Shown here piece by piece: positions 45,073 through 53,030 of a stretch of 53,030 bases of DNA; the first letter of the stretch is position 1, and the number at the start of each line of letters is the position of its first letter. Position numbers and translations under genes: made by a program. Source of the DNA: Mycobacterium sherrisii (GTDB lineage Bacteria > Actinomycetota > Actinomycetes > Mycobacteriales > Mycobacteriaceae); contig NZ_LQPT01000111.1 of assembly GCF_002102355.1 (NCBI RefSeq), forward strand, positions 1 through 53,030, read 5' to 3'. The notes beneath the pieces are model-generated. The model was not told where the DNA came from, did not search any database, and saw nothing but the letters and a program-made list of their open reading frames with translations.

Positions 45073-46575
45073 TCACAGCAACAACCTGGACCGGCGGCCG
45101 ATCGGCACCCGCAGCACCACATCGGTGCCGCCGCGCGGCGCTTTCCGCATGCCCAGCGTGCCGTCCAGCTCCGCGGCCACCAGCGTCCGCACGATCTGTA
45201 GGCCCAGGCTGTCGGACTTTTCCAGGCTGAACCCTTCGGGTAGGCCCCGGCCGTCATCGTGCACGACGACGTCGAGCCAGCGCGCCGACCGTTCGGCGCT
45301 GATGGTCACCGCGCCCTCCTGGATTGCGGGGTCGAACGCGTGCTCAATCGCGTTCTGCACGAGCTCGGTGATCACCATGATCAGCGCGGTCGCGCGGTCG
45401 GAGTCCAGTACGCCCAGATCACCGACCCGATTGATGCGGATCGGGCGGTCCACCGAGGCCACGTCGTTCATGATCGGCAGGATCCGATCGATGACCTCGT
45501 CGAGGTTCACCTGCTCGTCGACCGACATCGACAACGCGTCGTGGACCAGCGCGATCGACGACACCCGGCGCACCGATTCGATCAGCGCCTCGCGGCCCTC
45601 GGCGTTGGCGGTGCGGCGGGCCTGCAGTCGCAGCAACGCGGCCACGGTCTGCAGATTGTTCTTCACCCGGTGGTGGATTTCGCGGATGGTGGCGTCCTTG
45701 GAGATCAGCGCCCGGTCCCGCCGCTTCACCTCGGTCACGTCGCGAATCAGCACCGCGGCGCCCTTGCTGGCACCGTGCACCACCAACGGCAGCGTCCGCA
45801 GCAGCACGGTGGCGCCGCCGGCGTCGACCTCCATGCGCATGCTCTTACCGCCGGCCAGCAGGTCCTGCACGTGCTCGGCCATCTCCTGTGCCTCAAAGGA
45901 ATCCGAGATTAGCGGTCGGGTGATCCGGATCAGATTGTGGCCCTCGAGTTCGCTTGTCAATCCCATCCGGTGATACGCCGACAGCGCGTTGGGACTGGCG
46001 TAGGCGACCACGCCGTCGACGTCGAGCCGGATGAATCCGTCGCCCACGCGCGGCGTGGATCGCGACATTGCGACGTCGCGCACATCGGGAAAAGTGCCCT
46101 CGGACAACATGTTCACCAACTCGGCGGCGCATTCGCGGTAGGCGGTCTCTAAGTGGCCGGAGTTTTCCTGGGCCGTCAGCACGGTTTGGTGCTGGGTGAG
46201 CACGGCGACCACCTGGTCCGCGTAGCGCACCGGGGAAGCCGCGACATGCGGTCCGGGCAACTGCCACGAATCCTGTTGGGCTGCAGTGATTTCACGTCGC
46301 GCGACGCCCGAGGAGAAGGTGTCGGCGACCAGCGCCAGCCGCTCGGCCGGCACGACGCTGCCCACCGAATCGGTTTGCAGCACTGTCGGCGCGGTGTTCG
46401 GCCGGCATTGCGCGACGCACACCAGCACACCGTCGTCGCGACGCACCCACATCAGGTAGTCGGCGAACGACAAATCGGCCAGCAGCTGCCACTCGCCGAC
46501 CACCGCGTGCAGATGATCCACCGCGTTGCCGGGCAGCATCGTGTGCTCGGCCAGCAAATCACCGAGAGTGGACAT
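45073..46575 (-). CDS. pdtaS: PdtaS sensor histidine kinase
   Basis: A 500-residue soluble sensor kinase. The N-terminal GAF-like domain holds Cys53 and Cys57 (VLVCVAQCRP), the residues reported for copper and NO sensing in M. tuberculosis PdtaS. A PAS domain follows (FIRLDVDGVVAYASPNALSAYHRMG), then the HisKA_2 motif REIHHRVKNNLQT (His301/302) and a HATPase domain (ITELVQNAIEHAF, DDGRGLP, GLQIVRTL). Its partner PdtaR, an RNA-binding antiterminator, is not in the window. The start ATG 46575 rather than TTG 46578 reproduces the published Cys numbering. Confidence 0.95.
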   Translation of the reverse strand: MSTLGDLLAEHTMLPGNAVDHLHAVVGEWQLLADLSFADYLMWVRRDDGVLVCVAQCRPNTAPTVLQTDSVGSVVPAERLALVADTFSSGVARREITAAQQDSWQLPGPHVAASPVRYADQVVAVLTQHQTVLTAQENSGHLETAYRECAAELVNMLSEGTFPDVRDVAMSRSTPRVGDGFIRLDVDGVVAYASPNALSAYHRMGLTSELEGHNLIRITRPLISDSFEAQEMAEHVQDLLAGGKSMRMEVDAGGATVLLRTLPLVVHGASKGAAVLIRDVTEVKRRDRALISKDATIREIHHRVKNNLQTVAALLRLQARRTANAEGREALIESVRRVSSIALVHDALSMSVDEQVNLDEVIDRILPIMNDVASVDRPIRINRVGDLGVLDSDRATALIMVITELVQNAIEHAFDPAIQEGAVTISAERSARWLDVVVHDDGRGLPEGFSLEKSDSLGLQIVRTLVAAELDGTLGMRKAPRGGTDVVLRVPIGRRSRLLL

Positions 46576-46624
46576 CAAGTACTCCCGCGTCGTCGAACGG
46601 CGGTAGCTATGAGCGGCTCAACGG

Positions 46625-46840
46625 TTAGCTGATCACGGCGATGAGGTCGCCCGCCTGGATGACGTCGCCCACCGACACACTCACCTTGCTGACCGTGCCG
46701 TCGACTTCGGCCAGGACCGGAATCTCCATCTTCATCGACTCCAGCAGCACCACGACGTCGCCCTTGCCGATCTGGTCGCCCTCGTTGACAACCACTTCGA
46801 GCACGCTCGCCACGATCTCGGCACGAACATCCTCGGCCAT
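46625..46840 (-). CDS. biotinylated carrier protein TB7.3
   Basis: A 71-residue stand-alone biotinyl/lipoyl domain. The biotin is attached to Lys37 in ESMKMEIPV, and the fold ends GDVIQAGDLIAVIS. It matches TB7.3 (Rv3221c). It may carry carboxyl groups for an acyl-CoA carboxylase, but the partner is unknown. The start is ATG 46840 (MAEDVRAEIVASV); the longer frame is not conserved. It lies 49 bases before pdtaS on the same strand. Confidence 0.93.
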   Translation of the reverse strand: MAEDVRAEIVASVLEVVVNEGDQIGKGDVVVLLESMKMEIPVLAEVDGTVSKVSVSVGDVIQAGDLIAVIS

Positions 46841-47049
46841 CTTCACCCCACTGTCTCGGCCATTCCGCATGCTGACTGGTCTGGGCTTGCATCAAGCTCA
46901 TGTATATCGAACCACAACATCATCGGGGATCGCCGAACACCGGGCGCCGCCGGTGGGGCGAAATGGGCGGCACCGGGCCGTGCGACAATGGTGGGCAATC
47001 TGATGGGCGCCGGGCGCCCCAATCATGAACGAGCGACGGAGGTTTCCCC

Positions 47050-47124
47050 ATGGCCAAGCGCGGCCGTAAGAAGCGTGATCGCAAACACAGCAAGGCCAAC
47101 CACGGCAAACGGCCCAACTCCTAA
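47050..47124 (+). CDS. ribosomal protein bL37 (24 residues)
   Basis: A 24-codon gene, extremely basic: MAKRGRKKRDRKHSKANHGK then RPNS and TAA. I recognise it as bL37, the small protein found in mycobacterial 50S subunit structures. GGAGG seven bases before the ATG is a strong ribosome binding site. It is isolated between the biotin-carrier gene and rshA, on the opposite strand to both. Genes this short are often missed in annotation. Confidence 0.88.
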   Translation: MAKRGRKKRDRKHSKANHGKRPNS

Positions 47125-47151
47125 CCGGTAGCGCGGCCGCACCCGAGTCCG

Positions 47152-47457
47152 CTAAGACTGGACCTCGCGGATGATCGTGGTGCGGCGGATCTCCAGTCGC
47201 AACCGTTCGCGGAGGCCTTCCGGGGCCTTTTCGCCGCTGCATTTGGTCGCGATCAGCGCTTTGAATTGCTCCTCGATCCCGAACAACCGCAGACATGGCG
47301 GGCATTCGTCGAGGTGGCGTTTGAGTTTTTCGTGCTTTTCGGGCGTGCATTCACCGTCCAGCAGCGTCCATACCTCGGCGATCAGTTCGGCGCACTCGGC
47401 CTTGGTGCGCGGCGTCCCCGCGCTCGCCGAGGGGTCGGTGGGCGAATACTCGCTCAT
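47152..47457 (-). CDS. rshA: RshA zinc-binding anti-sigma factor of SigH
   Basis: A 101-residue ZAS-type anti-sigma factor. The zinc motif His48-x3-Cys52-x2-Cys55 ([13 protein letters not shown]) reacts to disulfide stress. Oxidation or phosphorylation releases SigH. The ATG at 47457 overlaps the sigH stop in ATGA, so the pair is made in fixed ratio. The extra Cys22, Cys37 and Cys73 are outside the motif. Confidence 0.95.
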   Translation of the reverse strand: MSEYSPTDPSASAGTPRTKAECAELIAEVWTLLDGECTPEKHEKLKRHLDECPPCLRLFGIEEQFKALIATKCSGEKAPEGLRERLRLEIRRTTIIREVQS

Positions 47458-48254
47458 GACGACACCTCCTCGTGCGTCGGCCTGCCCCGGGTGAAACCGC
47501 GCTCCTTGGCGACGTCGGCCAACAGGCCGCGCAGCTGGCGCCTGCCGCGGTGCAGCCGCGACATGACGGTCCCGATGGGCGTGTCCATGATTTCGGCGAT
47601 CTCCTTGTACGGGAAACCCTCGACGTCCGCGTAATACACCGCCATCCGGAACTCTTCCGGGAGGGCCTGCAGGGCCGCCTTGATCTCGGTGTCCGGTAGC
47701 GCTTCCAGCGCCTCGACCTCCGCCGACCGCAGCCCGGTGGAGGAATGCTCGGCGTTGGACGCCAATTGCCAGTCGGTGATCTCTTCGGTCGGATATTCCG
47801 CAGGCTGACGCTGCTTCTTGCGGTAGCTGTTGATGTAGGTGTTGGTCAGGATCCGGTAGAGCCACGCCTTGAGGTTGGTGCCCGCGCGGAACGACCGGAA
47901 CCCGGCGTACGCCTTGACCATCGTTTCTTGCAGCAGGTCCTCGGCGTCGGCGGGATTGCGCGTCATCCGCAGCGCGCCACCGTAAAGCTGATCCAGCAGG
48001 GGAATCGCGTCGCGCTCGAACCGCGCGGTCAGTTCCTCGTCGGACTCTTCGGCCTGGTGAACCGGTGCCACAACCGGCGTTTCCGCCGTCTCGACGTGGT
48101 CGGGGCCATCCTCGGAGTCGGCCATCTCGATCAACACGGTCCCTTCTATTGCAGCGCCACCCGGCCGCGCCGTCGGCGGCAACTGGCTCGCAAAGAAGCG
48201 AGCCAACTGCTCGTCCCTGCGTGGTGGGCCTAGCAGGCACGTCGCCGTTGACAC
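47454..48254 (-). CDS. sigH: ECF sigma factor SigH (long form)
   Basis: A 266-residue reading from GTG 48254. The SigH core starts near residue 70 ([51 protein letters not shown], sigma region 2) and region 4 is [41 protein letters not shown]. SigH controls the heat and thiol-oxidation response (thioredoxin, mycothiol genes). GGGAGGGG six bases before GTG 48254 is an excellent ribosome site and supports the long form. The ATG at 48125 would give 223 residues, close to the 216 of M. tuberculosis, but has a poorly placed ribosome site. Both products may exist. Confidence 0.93.
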   Translation of the reverse strand: MSTATCLLGPPRRDEQLARFFASQLPPTARPGGAAIEGTVLIEMADSEDGPDHVETAETPVVAPVHQAEESDEELTARFERDAIPLLDQLYGGALRMTRNPADAEDLLQETMVKAYAGFRSFRAGTNLKAWLYRILTNTYINSYRKKQRQPAEYPTEEITDWQLASNAEHSSTGLRSAEVEALEALPDTEIKAALQALPEEFRMAVYYADVEGFPYKEIAEIMDTPIGTVMSRLHRGRRQLRGLLADVAKERGFTRGRPTHEEVSS

Positions 48255-48335
48255 CGAGTACCCCTCCCAATCTAAAGGCTGCGACCGACGGGCTCTGCCC
48301 GGGTCGCTGACACGTGTTTTTCAGACCGTCAGAAT

Positions 48336-48364
48336 CAACAGCGCGGGCCGATCTGCTATTTCCC
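48336..48364 (-). promoter_or_regulatory. probable SigH autoregulated promoter
   Basis: On the minus strand GGGAAAT (48358-48364) and TGTTG (48336-48340) are spaced like the SigH -35 (GGAAyA) and -10 (cGTT). Transcription would begin about 75 bases before GTG 48254. The fit at the last -35 bases is imperfect. Confidence 0.5.
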
Positions 48365-48439
48365 GTCGCGGCGCGATCGGCGCCGTCCCGGGATTCACCC
48401 GCAGTTCAATACGCACCCGCCGGACGTTACTGTGACGCC

Positions 48440-49288
48440 ATGTCTCTAAGTGGCAAAACCATGTTCATCTCCGGCGCCAGCCGCGGCATCGGGCTGGCCA
48501 TCGCCAAGCGCGCCGCTCAGGACGGCGCCAACATCGCCCTGATCGCCAAGACCGCGGAGCCGCACCCCAAGCTGCCGGGCACCGTGTACACCGCCGCCAA
48601 GGAGCTCGAGGAGGCCGGCGGCCAGGCCCTGCCGATCGTGGGAGACGTGCGCGACCCAGACTCCGTCGAATCCGCCGTAGCAAAGACCGTCGAGCAGTTC
48701 GGCGGCATCGACATCTGTGTCAACAACGCCTCGGCGATCAACTTGGGGTCCATCACCGAGGTGCCGATGAAGCGCTTCGATTTGATGAACGGCATCCAGG
48801 TGCGCGGCACCTACGCCGTGTCGCAGGCGTGCATCCCGCACTTGAAAGGCCGGGAGAACCCGCACATCCTGACGCTGTCCCCGCCGGTGCTTCTCGGCAA
48901 GGAGTGGCTGAAGCCGACGGCGTACATGATGGCCAAGTTCGGCATGACGCTGTGCGCGCTGGGTATCGCCGAGGAGATGCGCGAGGAGGGCATCGCGTCC
49001 AACACGCTATGGCCGCGCACGCTGGTGGCCACCGCCGCGGTGCAGAACCTGCTGGGCGGCGACGAGGCGATGGGGCGCGCCCGCAAGCCGGAGATCTACG
49101 CCGACGCGGCCTACGTCATCCTGAACAAGCCATCGAAAGAATTCACCGGCAACATGCTGCTGTGCGAGGACGTGCTGGTGGACTCCGGCGTCACCGACCT
49201 CTCGGTGTACAACTGCGTGCCCGGTGGGCAGCTCGGCCGCGACTTCTGGGTGGACGGCGTCAATCCGCCGGGATATACGGGACCCTAG
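48440..49288 (+). CDS. short-chain dehydrogenase/reductase (Rv3224 homologue)
   Basis: A 282-residue SDR. The NAD(P) loop is ISGASRGIGLAIA, the strand motif CVNNASAINLGSI, and the catalytic Tyr-Lys pair lies in TAYMMAKFGMTL, with Ser in ILTLSPPVL before it. The extended insert after residue 40 and the C-terminal FWVDGVNPPGYTGP resemble HSDL2-type SDRs of lipid metabolism. The substrate is unknown. ATG 48440 begins MSLSGKTMFISG; the longer frame reaches into the sigH promoter region. The YbaK gene follows by 10 bases. Confidence 0.92.
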   Translation: MSLSGKTMFISGASRGIGLAIAKRAAQDGANIALIAKTAEPHPKLPGTVYTAAKELEEAGGQALPIVGDVRDPDSVESAVAKTVEQFGGIDICVNNASAINLGSITEVPMKRFDLMNGIQVRGTYAVSQACIPHLKGRENPHILTLSPPVLLGKEWLKPTAYMMAKFGMTLCALGIAEEMREEGIASNTLWPRTLVATAAVQNLLGGDEAMGRARKPEIYADAAYVILNKPSKEFTGNMLLCEDVLVDSGVTDLSVYNCVPGGQLGRDFWVDGVNPPGYTGP

Positions 49289-49298
49289 GGCGGGCGCC

Positions 49299-49778
49299 GT
49301 GGCCGCGACGCCGGCATTGGCGGCGCTGACCGGGGCCGGCGTGCCGCACGAGGTGGTGAAGTTCGGCCACGATCCGCGGGAGCAGTCGTTCGGGGTGGAA
49401 GCCGTCAAGGCACTCGCCCAGGCCGGCGTCGCGCCGGAGCAGATCTACAAGACCTTGGTGATCGCGGTGCCCGACGGGCTGGCGGTGGCGGTCGTGCCGG
49501 CCGCCGCGCGGCTTTCACTCAAGGCCGCCGCGGCCGCACTTGGCGCGCCGAAAGCGTCGATGGCCGACCCCGCGCTGGTCCAGCGGACCACCGGCTACGT
49601 GGTGGGGGCGGTATCGCCGTTCGGCCAGCGCAAGCGGCTGCCCACGGTGGTCGATTCCAGCGCGCTCCGCTGGGAGCGGATGTTCTGCAGCGCCGGTCGG
49701 CGCGGCTGGGATATCGCGGTGGCTCCGCAAGACCTGATCCGCCTCACCGGCGCGGTGACCGCAGCCATTCGCACCTAA
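49299..49778 (+). CDS. YbaK/EbsC Cys-tRNA(Pro) deacylase
   Basis: A 159-residue YbaK-type editing domain: KFGHDPREQSFGVEAVKALAQAGVAPEQIYKTLVI, then VPAAARLSLKAAAAALGAPKASMADP, and GYVVGAVSPFGQRKRLPTVVD. It removes cysteine wrongly joined to tRNA-Pro. It is complete here; I recall the M. tuberculosis locus as two separate pieces (Rv3224A/B). GTG 49299 is used because the longer frame lies in the SDR gene. Its stop overlaps the first base of the convergent methyltransferase stop region. Confidence 0.92.
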   Translation: MAATPALAALTGAGVPHEVVKFGHDPREQSFGVEAVKALAQAGVAPEQIYKTLVIAVPDGLAVAVVPAAARLSLKAAAAALGAPKASMADPALVQRTTGYVVGAVSPFGQRKRLPTVVDSSALRWERMFCSAGRRGWDIAVAPQDLIRLTGAVTAAIRT

Positions 49779-50683
49779 TTCTTGGTGGCGTTCTTGGTCA
49801 CGTTCTTGGTCAGCGTGAACTGCGCGACGTCGGTGTAGCCCTCGCGGAACAGGTCGGCGCACCCGGTCAGGTACTTCATGTAGCGGTCGTAGACCTCCTG
49901 CGACTGGATCGCGATGGCCTCGTCGCGGCGCGCCTCGAGAGCGGCGGCCCACAGGTCCAGGGTGCGGGCGTAGTGCAGACGCAGCGGCTGGACGAGTTGG
50001 ACGGTGAAGCCGGCGCGCCGGGCATGCTCTTCGACGGACTTGGCGTTGGGCAGATCACCGCCCGGGAAGATCTCGTCCATGATGAATTTCATGAACCGGA
50101 TCTTGGTCATGGTGATGGGCAATCCGCGCTCGGCGAATTCCTCGTCGCTGGGCTTGATGATGGTGTGCAGCATCATCACCCCGTCGTCCGGCAGCGCCGC
50201 GTAGGCGGTCTTGAAAAACTCGTCGTAGCGGTCGCGGCCGAAGTGTTCGAAGGCGCCGATCGACACGATGCGGTCGACCTTCTCGTCGAATTGTTCCCAC
50301 CCCTGCAGCAGCACCCGCTTGGTGCGCGACGACTGATGGCCGTCCAGCCGCCGCTGGACGTGCGCCTGCTGGTTGCGGCTCAGTGTCAGGCCGACGACGT
50401 TGACGTCGTAACGCTCCAGGGCGCGCACGATCGTGGTGCCCCATCCGCAGCCGATGTCGAGCAACGTCATGCCCGGTTGCAGCCCGAGTTTGCCCAGCGA
50501 CAAGTCGACCTTGGCGTACTGCGCTTCCTCCAGCGACATGTCGTCACGCTCGAAATACGCGCAGCTGTAGGTGCGGGTGGGATCCAGGAAAAGCGCAAAA
50601 AAGTCGTCGGACAGGTCGTAGTGCGCCTGGACGTCCTCGAAATACGGTTGCAATTCCGGGGTTTCGCTTTTCTTGGAGGACAA
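49775..50683 (-). CDS. mycolic acid cyclopropane synthase family methyltransferase
   Basis: About 302 residues. The N-terminus DVQAHYDLSDDFFALFLDPTRTYSCAYFERDDMSLEEAQYAK is the hallmark of the CmaA/MmaA/PcaA group. The SAM loop is LLDIGCGWGTT, the bicarbonate-site region is SIGAFEHFG, and the C-terminus YARTLDLWAAALEARRDEAIAIQSQEVYDRYMKYLTGCADLF is closest to PcaA as I recall it. It adds methylene or methyl groups to double bonds of mycolic acids. The start is probably TTG 50683 with GAAGG nine bases before; TTG 50692 is a longer option. The exact mycolate position cannot be told. Confidence 0.9.
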   Translation of the reverse strand: MSSKKSETPELQPYFEDVQAHYDLSDDFFALFLDPTRTYSCAYFERDDMSLEEAQYAKVDLSLGKLGLQPGMTLLDIGCGWGTTIVRALERYDVNVVGLTLSRNQQAHVQRRLDGHQSSRTKRVLLQGWEQFDEKVDRIVSIGAFEHFGRDRYDEFFKTAYAALPDDGVMMLHTIIKPSDEEFAERGLPITMTKIRFMKFIMDEIFPGGDLPNAKSVEEHARRAGFTVQLVQPLRLHYARTLDLWAAALEARRDEAIAIQSQEVYDRYMKYLTGCADLFREGYTDVAQFTLTKNVTKNATKN

Positions 50684-50786
50684 AAGGCACAACCTTCGAC
50701 AGTCGGATTTAAACGGGCTTTGCGGTATTCGACCAAAGTTTGTCGAATTTCGTCCGCCAGTCTATCCGACGGCCCGTCCGCCAGGA

Positions 50787-50817
50787 CACAACGCCGGTCA
50801 CACGGACCGGCGTTGTG
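50787..50817. terminator. hairpin terminator after the HdeD-like gene
   Basis: A perfect 12-bp stem (CACAACGCCGGT 50787-50798 with 50806-50817, 7-base loop), 22 bases beyond the minus-strand stop of the HdeD-like gene. There is no T-tract. It separates this gene from the cyclopropane synthase promoter. Confidence 0.7.
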
Positions 50818-50838
50818 GACCGGATTCGGTACTGCAGG

Positions 50839-51417
50839 TCAGGCCGCTTTCGTCCGGCTGCGAACTTGCAGCGCACTGACCACGTCGACGGCGCCAATGG
50901 CGATCAGCCAGCAGCCGGCGACCAGGGCGAGGACGGCAATGGACCGCAGCGGTGAGATGATCAACACGGCGCCGCCGATCACGATGATCAACCCGGACAG
51001 CACCTGCCAACCCCGGCCGGGCATGTGGTCCAGCGAGAGGGCCGCGGCCAACAACGTCATGCCGCGGAACAGCCAGCTGATGCCGATCCAGATCGCGAGC
51101 AGTGTCACCGCCTCGAATTCCTCACGGAAGCAGAAGAATCCCAGGATCAGCGACACGATGCCGGTAATGAAGGTGAACACCCGCATCGCAACGCCGGCGT
51201 GCGTGCCGAACGCGGCGAACACGTAGCCGATTCCGGAAAACACCAAGTAGATGCCGAACAGGACGCCTGCCACGAACAACGTCCGGCCCGGCCAGGCCAG
51301 CACGATGATGCCCAGGGCGATGGCCAGGACGCCGGTGAGGAGGAGCACTTGCCAGGCACTGCTGGCAAGTTGCCGAAGAGGACCTTCGAAAACGGTGTCG
51401 TCGTCGCGAATAGTCAT
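50839..51417 (-). CDS. HdeD-family membrane protein
   Basis: A 192-residue membrane protein with six hydrophobic helices: LLLTGVLAIALGIIVLAW, TLFVAGVLFGIYLVFSG, FTFITGIVSLILGFF, LLAIWIGISWLFRGMTLLA, VLSGLIIVIGGAVLII and VLALVAGCWLIAIGAVDVV. The repeated G-x3-G pattern in paired helices is typical of HdeD/DUF308, an acid-stress-linked family with unknown mechanism. ATG 51417 (MTIRDDDTV) is chosen; an ATG six bases upstream is possible. It is divergent from the FAD oxidoreductase gene across about 100 bases. Confidence 0.85.
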   Translation of the reverse strand: MTIRDDDTVFEGPLRQLASSAWQVLLLTGVLAIALGIIVLAWPGRTLFVAGVLFGIYLVFSGIGYVFAAFGTHAGVAMRVFTFITGIVSLILGFFCFREEFEAVTLLAIWIGISWLFRGMTLLAAALSLDHMPGRGWQVLSGLIIVIGGAVLIISPLRSIAVLALVAGCWLIAIGAVDVVSALQVRSRTKAA

Positions 51418-51521
51418 CCTCATATGATTAGCCACAATTGATGAAAAGAATATGTCCGTGGCGACACAATTGCGCATCGCGGACGAGTATTCAAAACGCC
51501 GCCGGTAACGTGCACAAGACG

Positions 51522-52940
51522 ATGAGTACGGCAGTGGTAGTCGGCAGTGGACCCAACGGGTTGGCCGCCGCCATTTGCTTGGCCGCCAAGGGAGTGCAGG
51601 TCACGGTGCTCGAGGCGGCCGACGCGGTGGGCGGCGGCACCCGCAGCGCCGAGGCCATCGTTCCCGGCCTGCTGCACGACCATTGTTCGGCGATTCACCC
51701 GATGGCCGTCGGCTCCCCGTTCGTGGGGCGTTTCAACCTGCAGCGGTACGGATTGTCATGGCGCTGGCCGGAGATCGATTGCGCCCATCCCCTCGACGGC
51801 GGCCGCGCCGGGGTATTGCACCGGTCGGTGCATCAGACCGCGGCGGGGCTGGGCCGCGACGGCCCGCGGTGGCGCCTGGTGTTCGGCTCCCCCGCCGCCC
51901 ATTTCGATGCGCTCAGCGACGACATCATGGGTCCACTCCTGCGCGTCCCACGTCACCCGCTGACGCTGGCCCGGTTCGGTGCGCCCACGTTGTTGCCCGC
52001 CTCGACGTTCGCGCGGGTGTTCCGGACCGAGGCGGGCCGGGCGTTGTTCGGAGGTGTTGCGGCGCACGCTTTCCGGCCGCTGCACTACCCGATGACCTCG
52101 GCCATCGGGATGGGCATCATCACCGCCGGGCATCGGCACGGCTGGGCGGTGGCGCAGGGCGGGTCGCAGGCGATCGCCGACGCGATGGTGTCGCTGCTGC
52201 GCGACCTGGGTGGCACGATCGAAACCGGCGTGCGGGTGCAGAACTCCGCGCAGCTGCCGCCGGCCGACGTCACCATGTTCGACCTGGCGCCCAGCGCGAT
52301 CGCCGGGATTCTCGGCGATCGGCTGCCCCGCCGAATTGCCAGTGCCTTCACCAGGTTCCGGCGTGGTCCGGGTGCGTTCAAGGTTGACTTCGCCGTCGAG
52401 GGCGGGGTGCCGTGGACCAACCCGGACGCGCGCCTGGCGGGCACCGTGCACGTGGCCGGCAACTACGCCGAACTCGCCGCGGCCGAACGCGATGTACACG
52501 CCGGACGCATGCCCGCACGGCCGTTCGTGTTGGTGGGGCAGCAGTATCTCGCCGATCCGCAACGGTCGGTGGGCGACATCCACCCGTTGTGGAGTTACGC
52601 CCACGTCCCCAACGGCTATACCGGCGATGCCACGCAGGCGATCATCGCGCAGATCGAGCGGTTCGCCCCCGGCTTTCGAGACCGCATCGTCGGTCAGGCG
52701 GTGCGTACCACGACGCAGCTGGCCACGTTCAATGCGAACTACGCCGGCGGCGACATCATGACCGGCGCCAAGGACATTCGCCAGCTGACGTTCGGTCCGC
52801 GAATCACCCTGTCGCCCTACAGCGTTGGGGTGCCCGGCATGTACATCTGTTCGGCGGCGACTCCACCGGGCCCGGGTGCACACGGCATGTGCGGCGCCAA
52901 TGCCGCCGCGCTCGCGCTGGCGTATTTGGGCCACGGCTAG
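51522..52940 (+). CDS. phytoene-dehydrogenase-like FAD/NAD(P) oxidoreductase
   Basis: A 472-residue flavoprotein. The dinucleotide loop is AVVVGSGPNGLAAAICLAAKGVQVTVLEAADAVGGGTRS, and the C-terminal FAD-contact region is GVPGMYICSAATPPGPGAHGMCGANAAALAL. This is the COG1233/carotenoid-desaturase-like layout. Mycobacteria have several such proteins with unknown substrate; no carotenoid gene is next to it. ATG 51522 is chosen, with in-frame GTG 51510 possible. The stop is 13 bases from the 3' end of a probable transposase gene on the other strand. Confidence 0.9.
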   Translation: MSTAVVVGSGPNGLAAAICLAAKGVQVTVLEAADAVGGGTRSAEAIVPGLLHDHCSAIHPMAVGSPFVGRFNLQRYGLSWRWPEIDCAHPLDGGRAGVLHRSVHQTAAGLGRDGPRWRLVFGSPAAHFDALSDDIMGPLLRVPRHPLTLARFGAPTLLPASTFARVFRTEAGRALFGGVAAHAFRPLHYPMTSAIGMGIITAGHRHGWAVAQGGSQAIADAMVSLLRDLGGTIETGVRVQNSAQLPPADVTMFDLAPSAIAGILGDRLPRRIASAFTRFRRGPGAFKVDFAVEGGVPWTNPDARLAGTVHVAGNYAELAAAERDVHAGRMPARPFVLVGQQYLADPQRSVGDIHPLWSYAHVPNGYTGDATQAIIAQIERFAPGFRDRIVGQAVRTTTQLATFNANYAGGDIMTGAKDIRQLTFGPRITLSPYSVGVPGMYICSAATPPGPGAHGMCGANAAALALAYLGHG

Positions 52941-52953
52941 CCGCGCGGGGGTG

Positions 52954-53030
52954 CTAGTGTTGTGAGTCGTTAATTCGCTTGCAGTAATTTGCGATGGATT
53001 CGAGGATTTGGTCGGCGGTCTTGGTCCAGA
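52954..53030 (-). mobile_element. 3' end of a probable IS630-like transposase, cut by the window edge
   Basis: The minus-strand frame from the window edge reads WTKTADQILESIANYCKRIN then DSQH and TAG. The pattern WxKTAD.IL..I..YC..IN.S.H is typical of the C-terminus of IS630-family DDE transposases, recognised from memory. The local sequence is less GC-rich than its surroundings. Only 24 codons are visible, and the terminal repeat of the element would lie just left of 52954. Confidence 0.55.

Overview
The window is chromosomal DNA of a slow-growing Mycobacterium. It is GC-rich and carries mycobacterial hallmark genes: PPE, whiB1, whiB7, sigH/rshA, mycoredoxin, adnAB, an F420-type oxidoreductase and a mycolate cyclopropane synthase. 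From about 10.0 kb to 49.8 kb the gene order follows the M. tuberculosis block Rv3193c to Rv3224/3224B as I recall it. The flanks differ, so this is not M. tuberculosis itself. The species cannot be fixed from sequence reading alone.

Layout. (1) 0-2.5 kb: a thiol peroxidase of the GPx family, then a histidine-rich PPE protein on the minus strand behind a near-perfect Zur-type palindrome, then the initiator tRNA with its own terminator. (2) 2.6-10 kb is an accessory segment with two clusters. One is an HD-domain/nitroreductase/cupin operon divergent from a GlxA-type regulator. The other is an AraC regulator divergent from a FAD oxidoreductase gene (broken twice at G runs), a phthiodiolone-ketoreductase-like F420 enzyme and an alpha/beta hydrolase. 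(3) 10-18 kb: a large UPF0182 membrane protein, a PDZ/Lon-like protease, a zincin-like protein, a cyclodehydratase-like protein, an ABC1 kinase and whiB7 with its uORF/attenuator leader. (4) 18.6-30.8 kb: DNA repair and redox genes (uvrD2, mrx1, nudC, a K+ channel, adnA, adnB, lipV, an alkyltransferase-like protein). (5) 30.8-44.5 kb: moeZ, a secreted metalloprotease, a TetR regulator, TB9.4, an MmpS-like anchored protein, rhlE, a ParA homologue, a phosphatase/isochorismate synthase/GNAT operon and a lipid kinase. (6) 44.5-48.3 kb is a stress-signalling hub: whiB1, pdtaS, a biotinylated mini-protein, the 24-residue ribosomal protein bL37 and sigH-rshA. (7) 48.4 kb to the end: an SDR enzyme, YbaK, a cyclopropane synthase, an HdeD-like protein, a FAD carotenoid-type oxidoreductase and the 3' end of a probable IS630-like transposase.

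Stress response is the main theme. Zinc starvation (Zur-PPE), antibiotic-blocked translation (whiB7 attenuator), NO/copper (PdtaS, WhiB1), disulfide stress (SigH/RshA, Mrx1, GPx) and DNA breaks (AdnAB, UvrD2, ATL) are all represented. There is no CRISPR array, prophage or rRNA, and no gene-free stretch longer than 300 bases.
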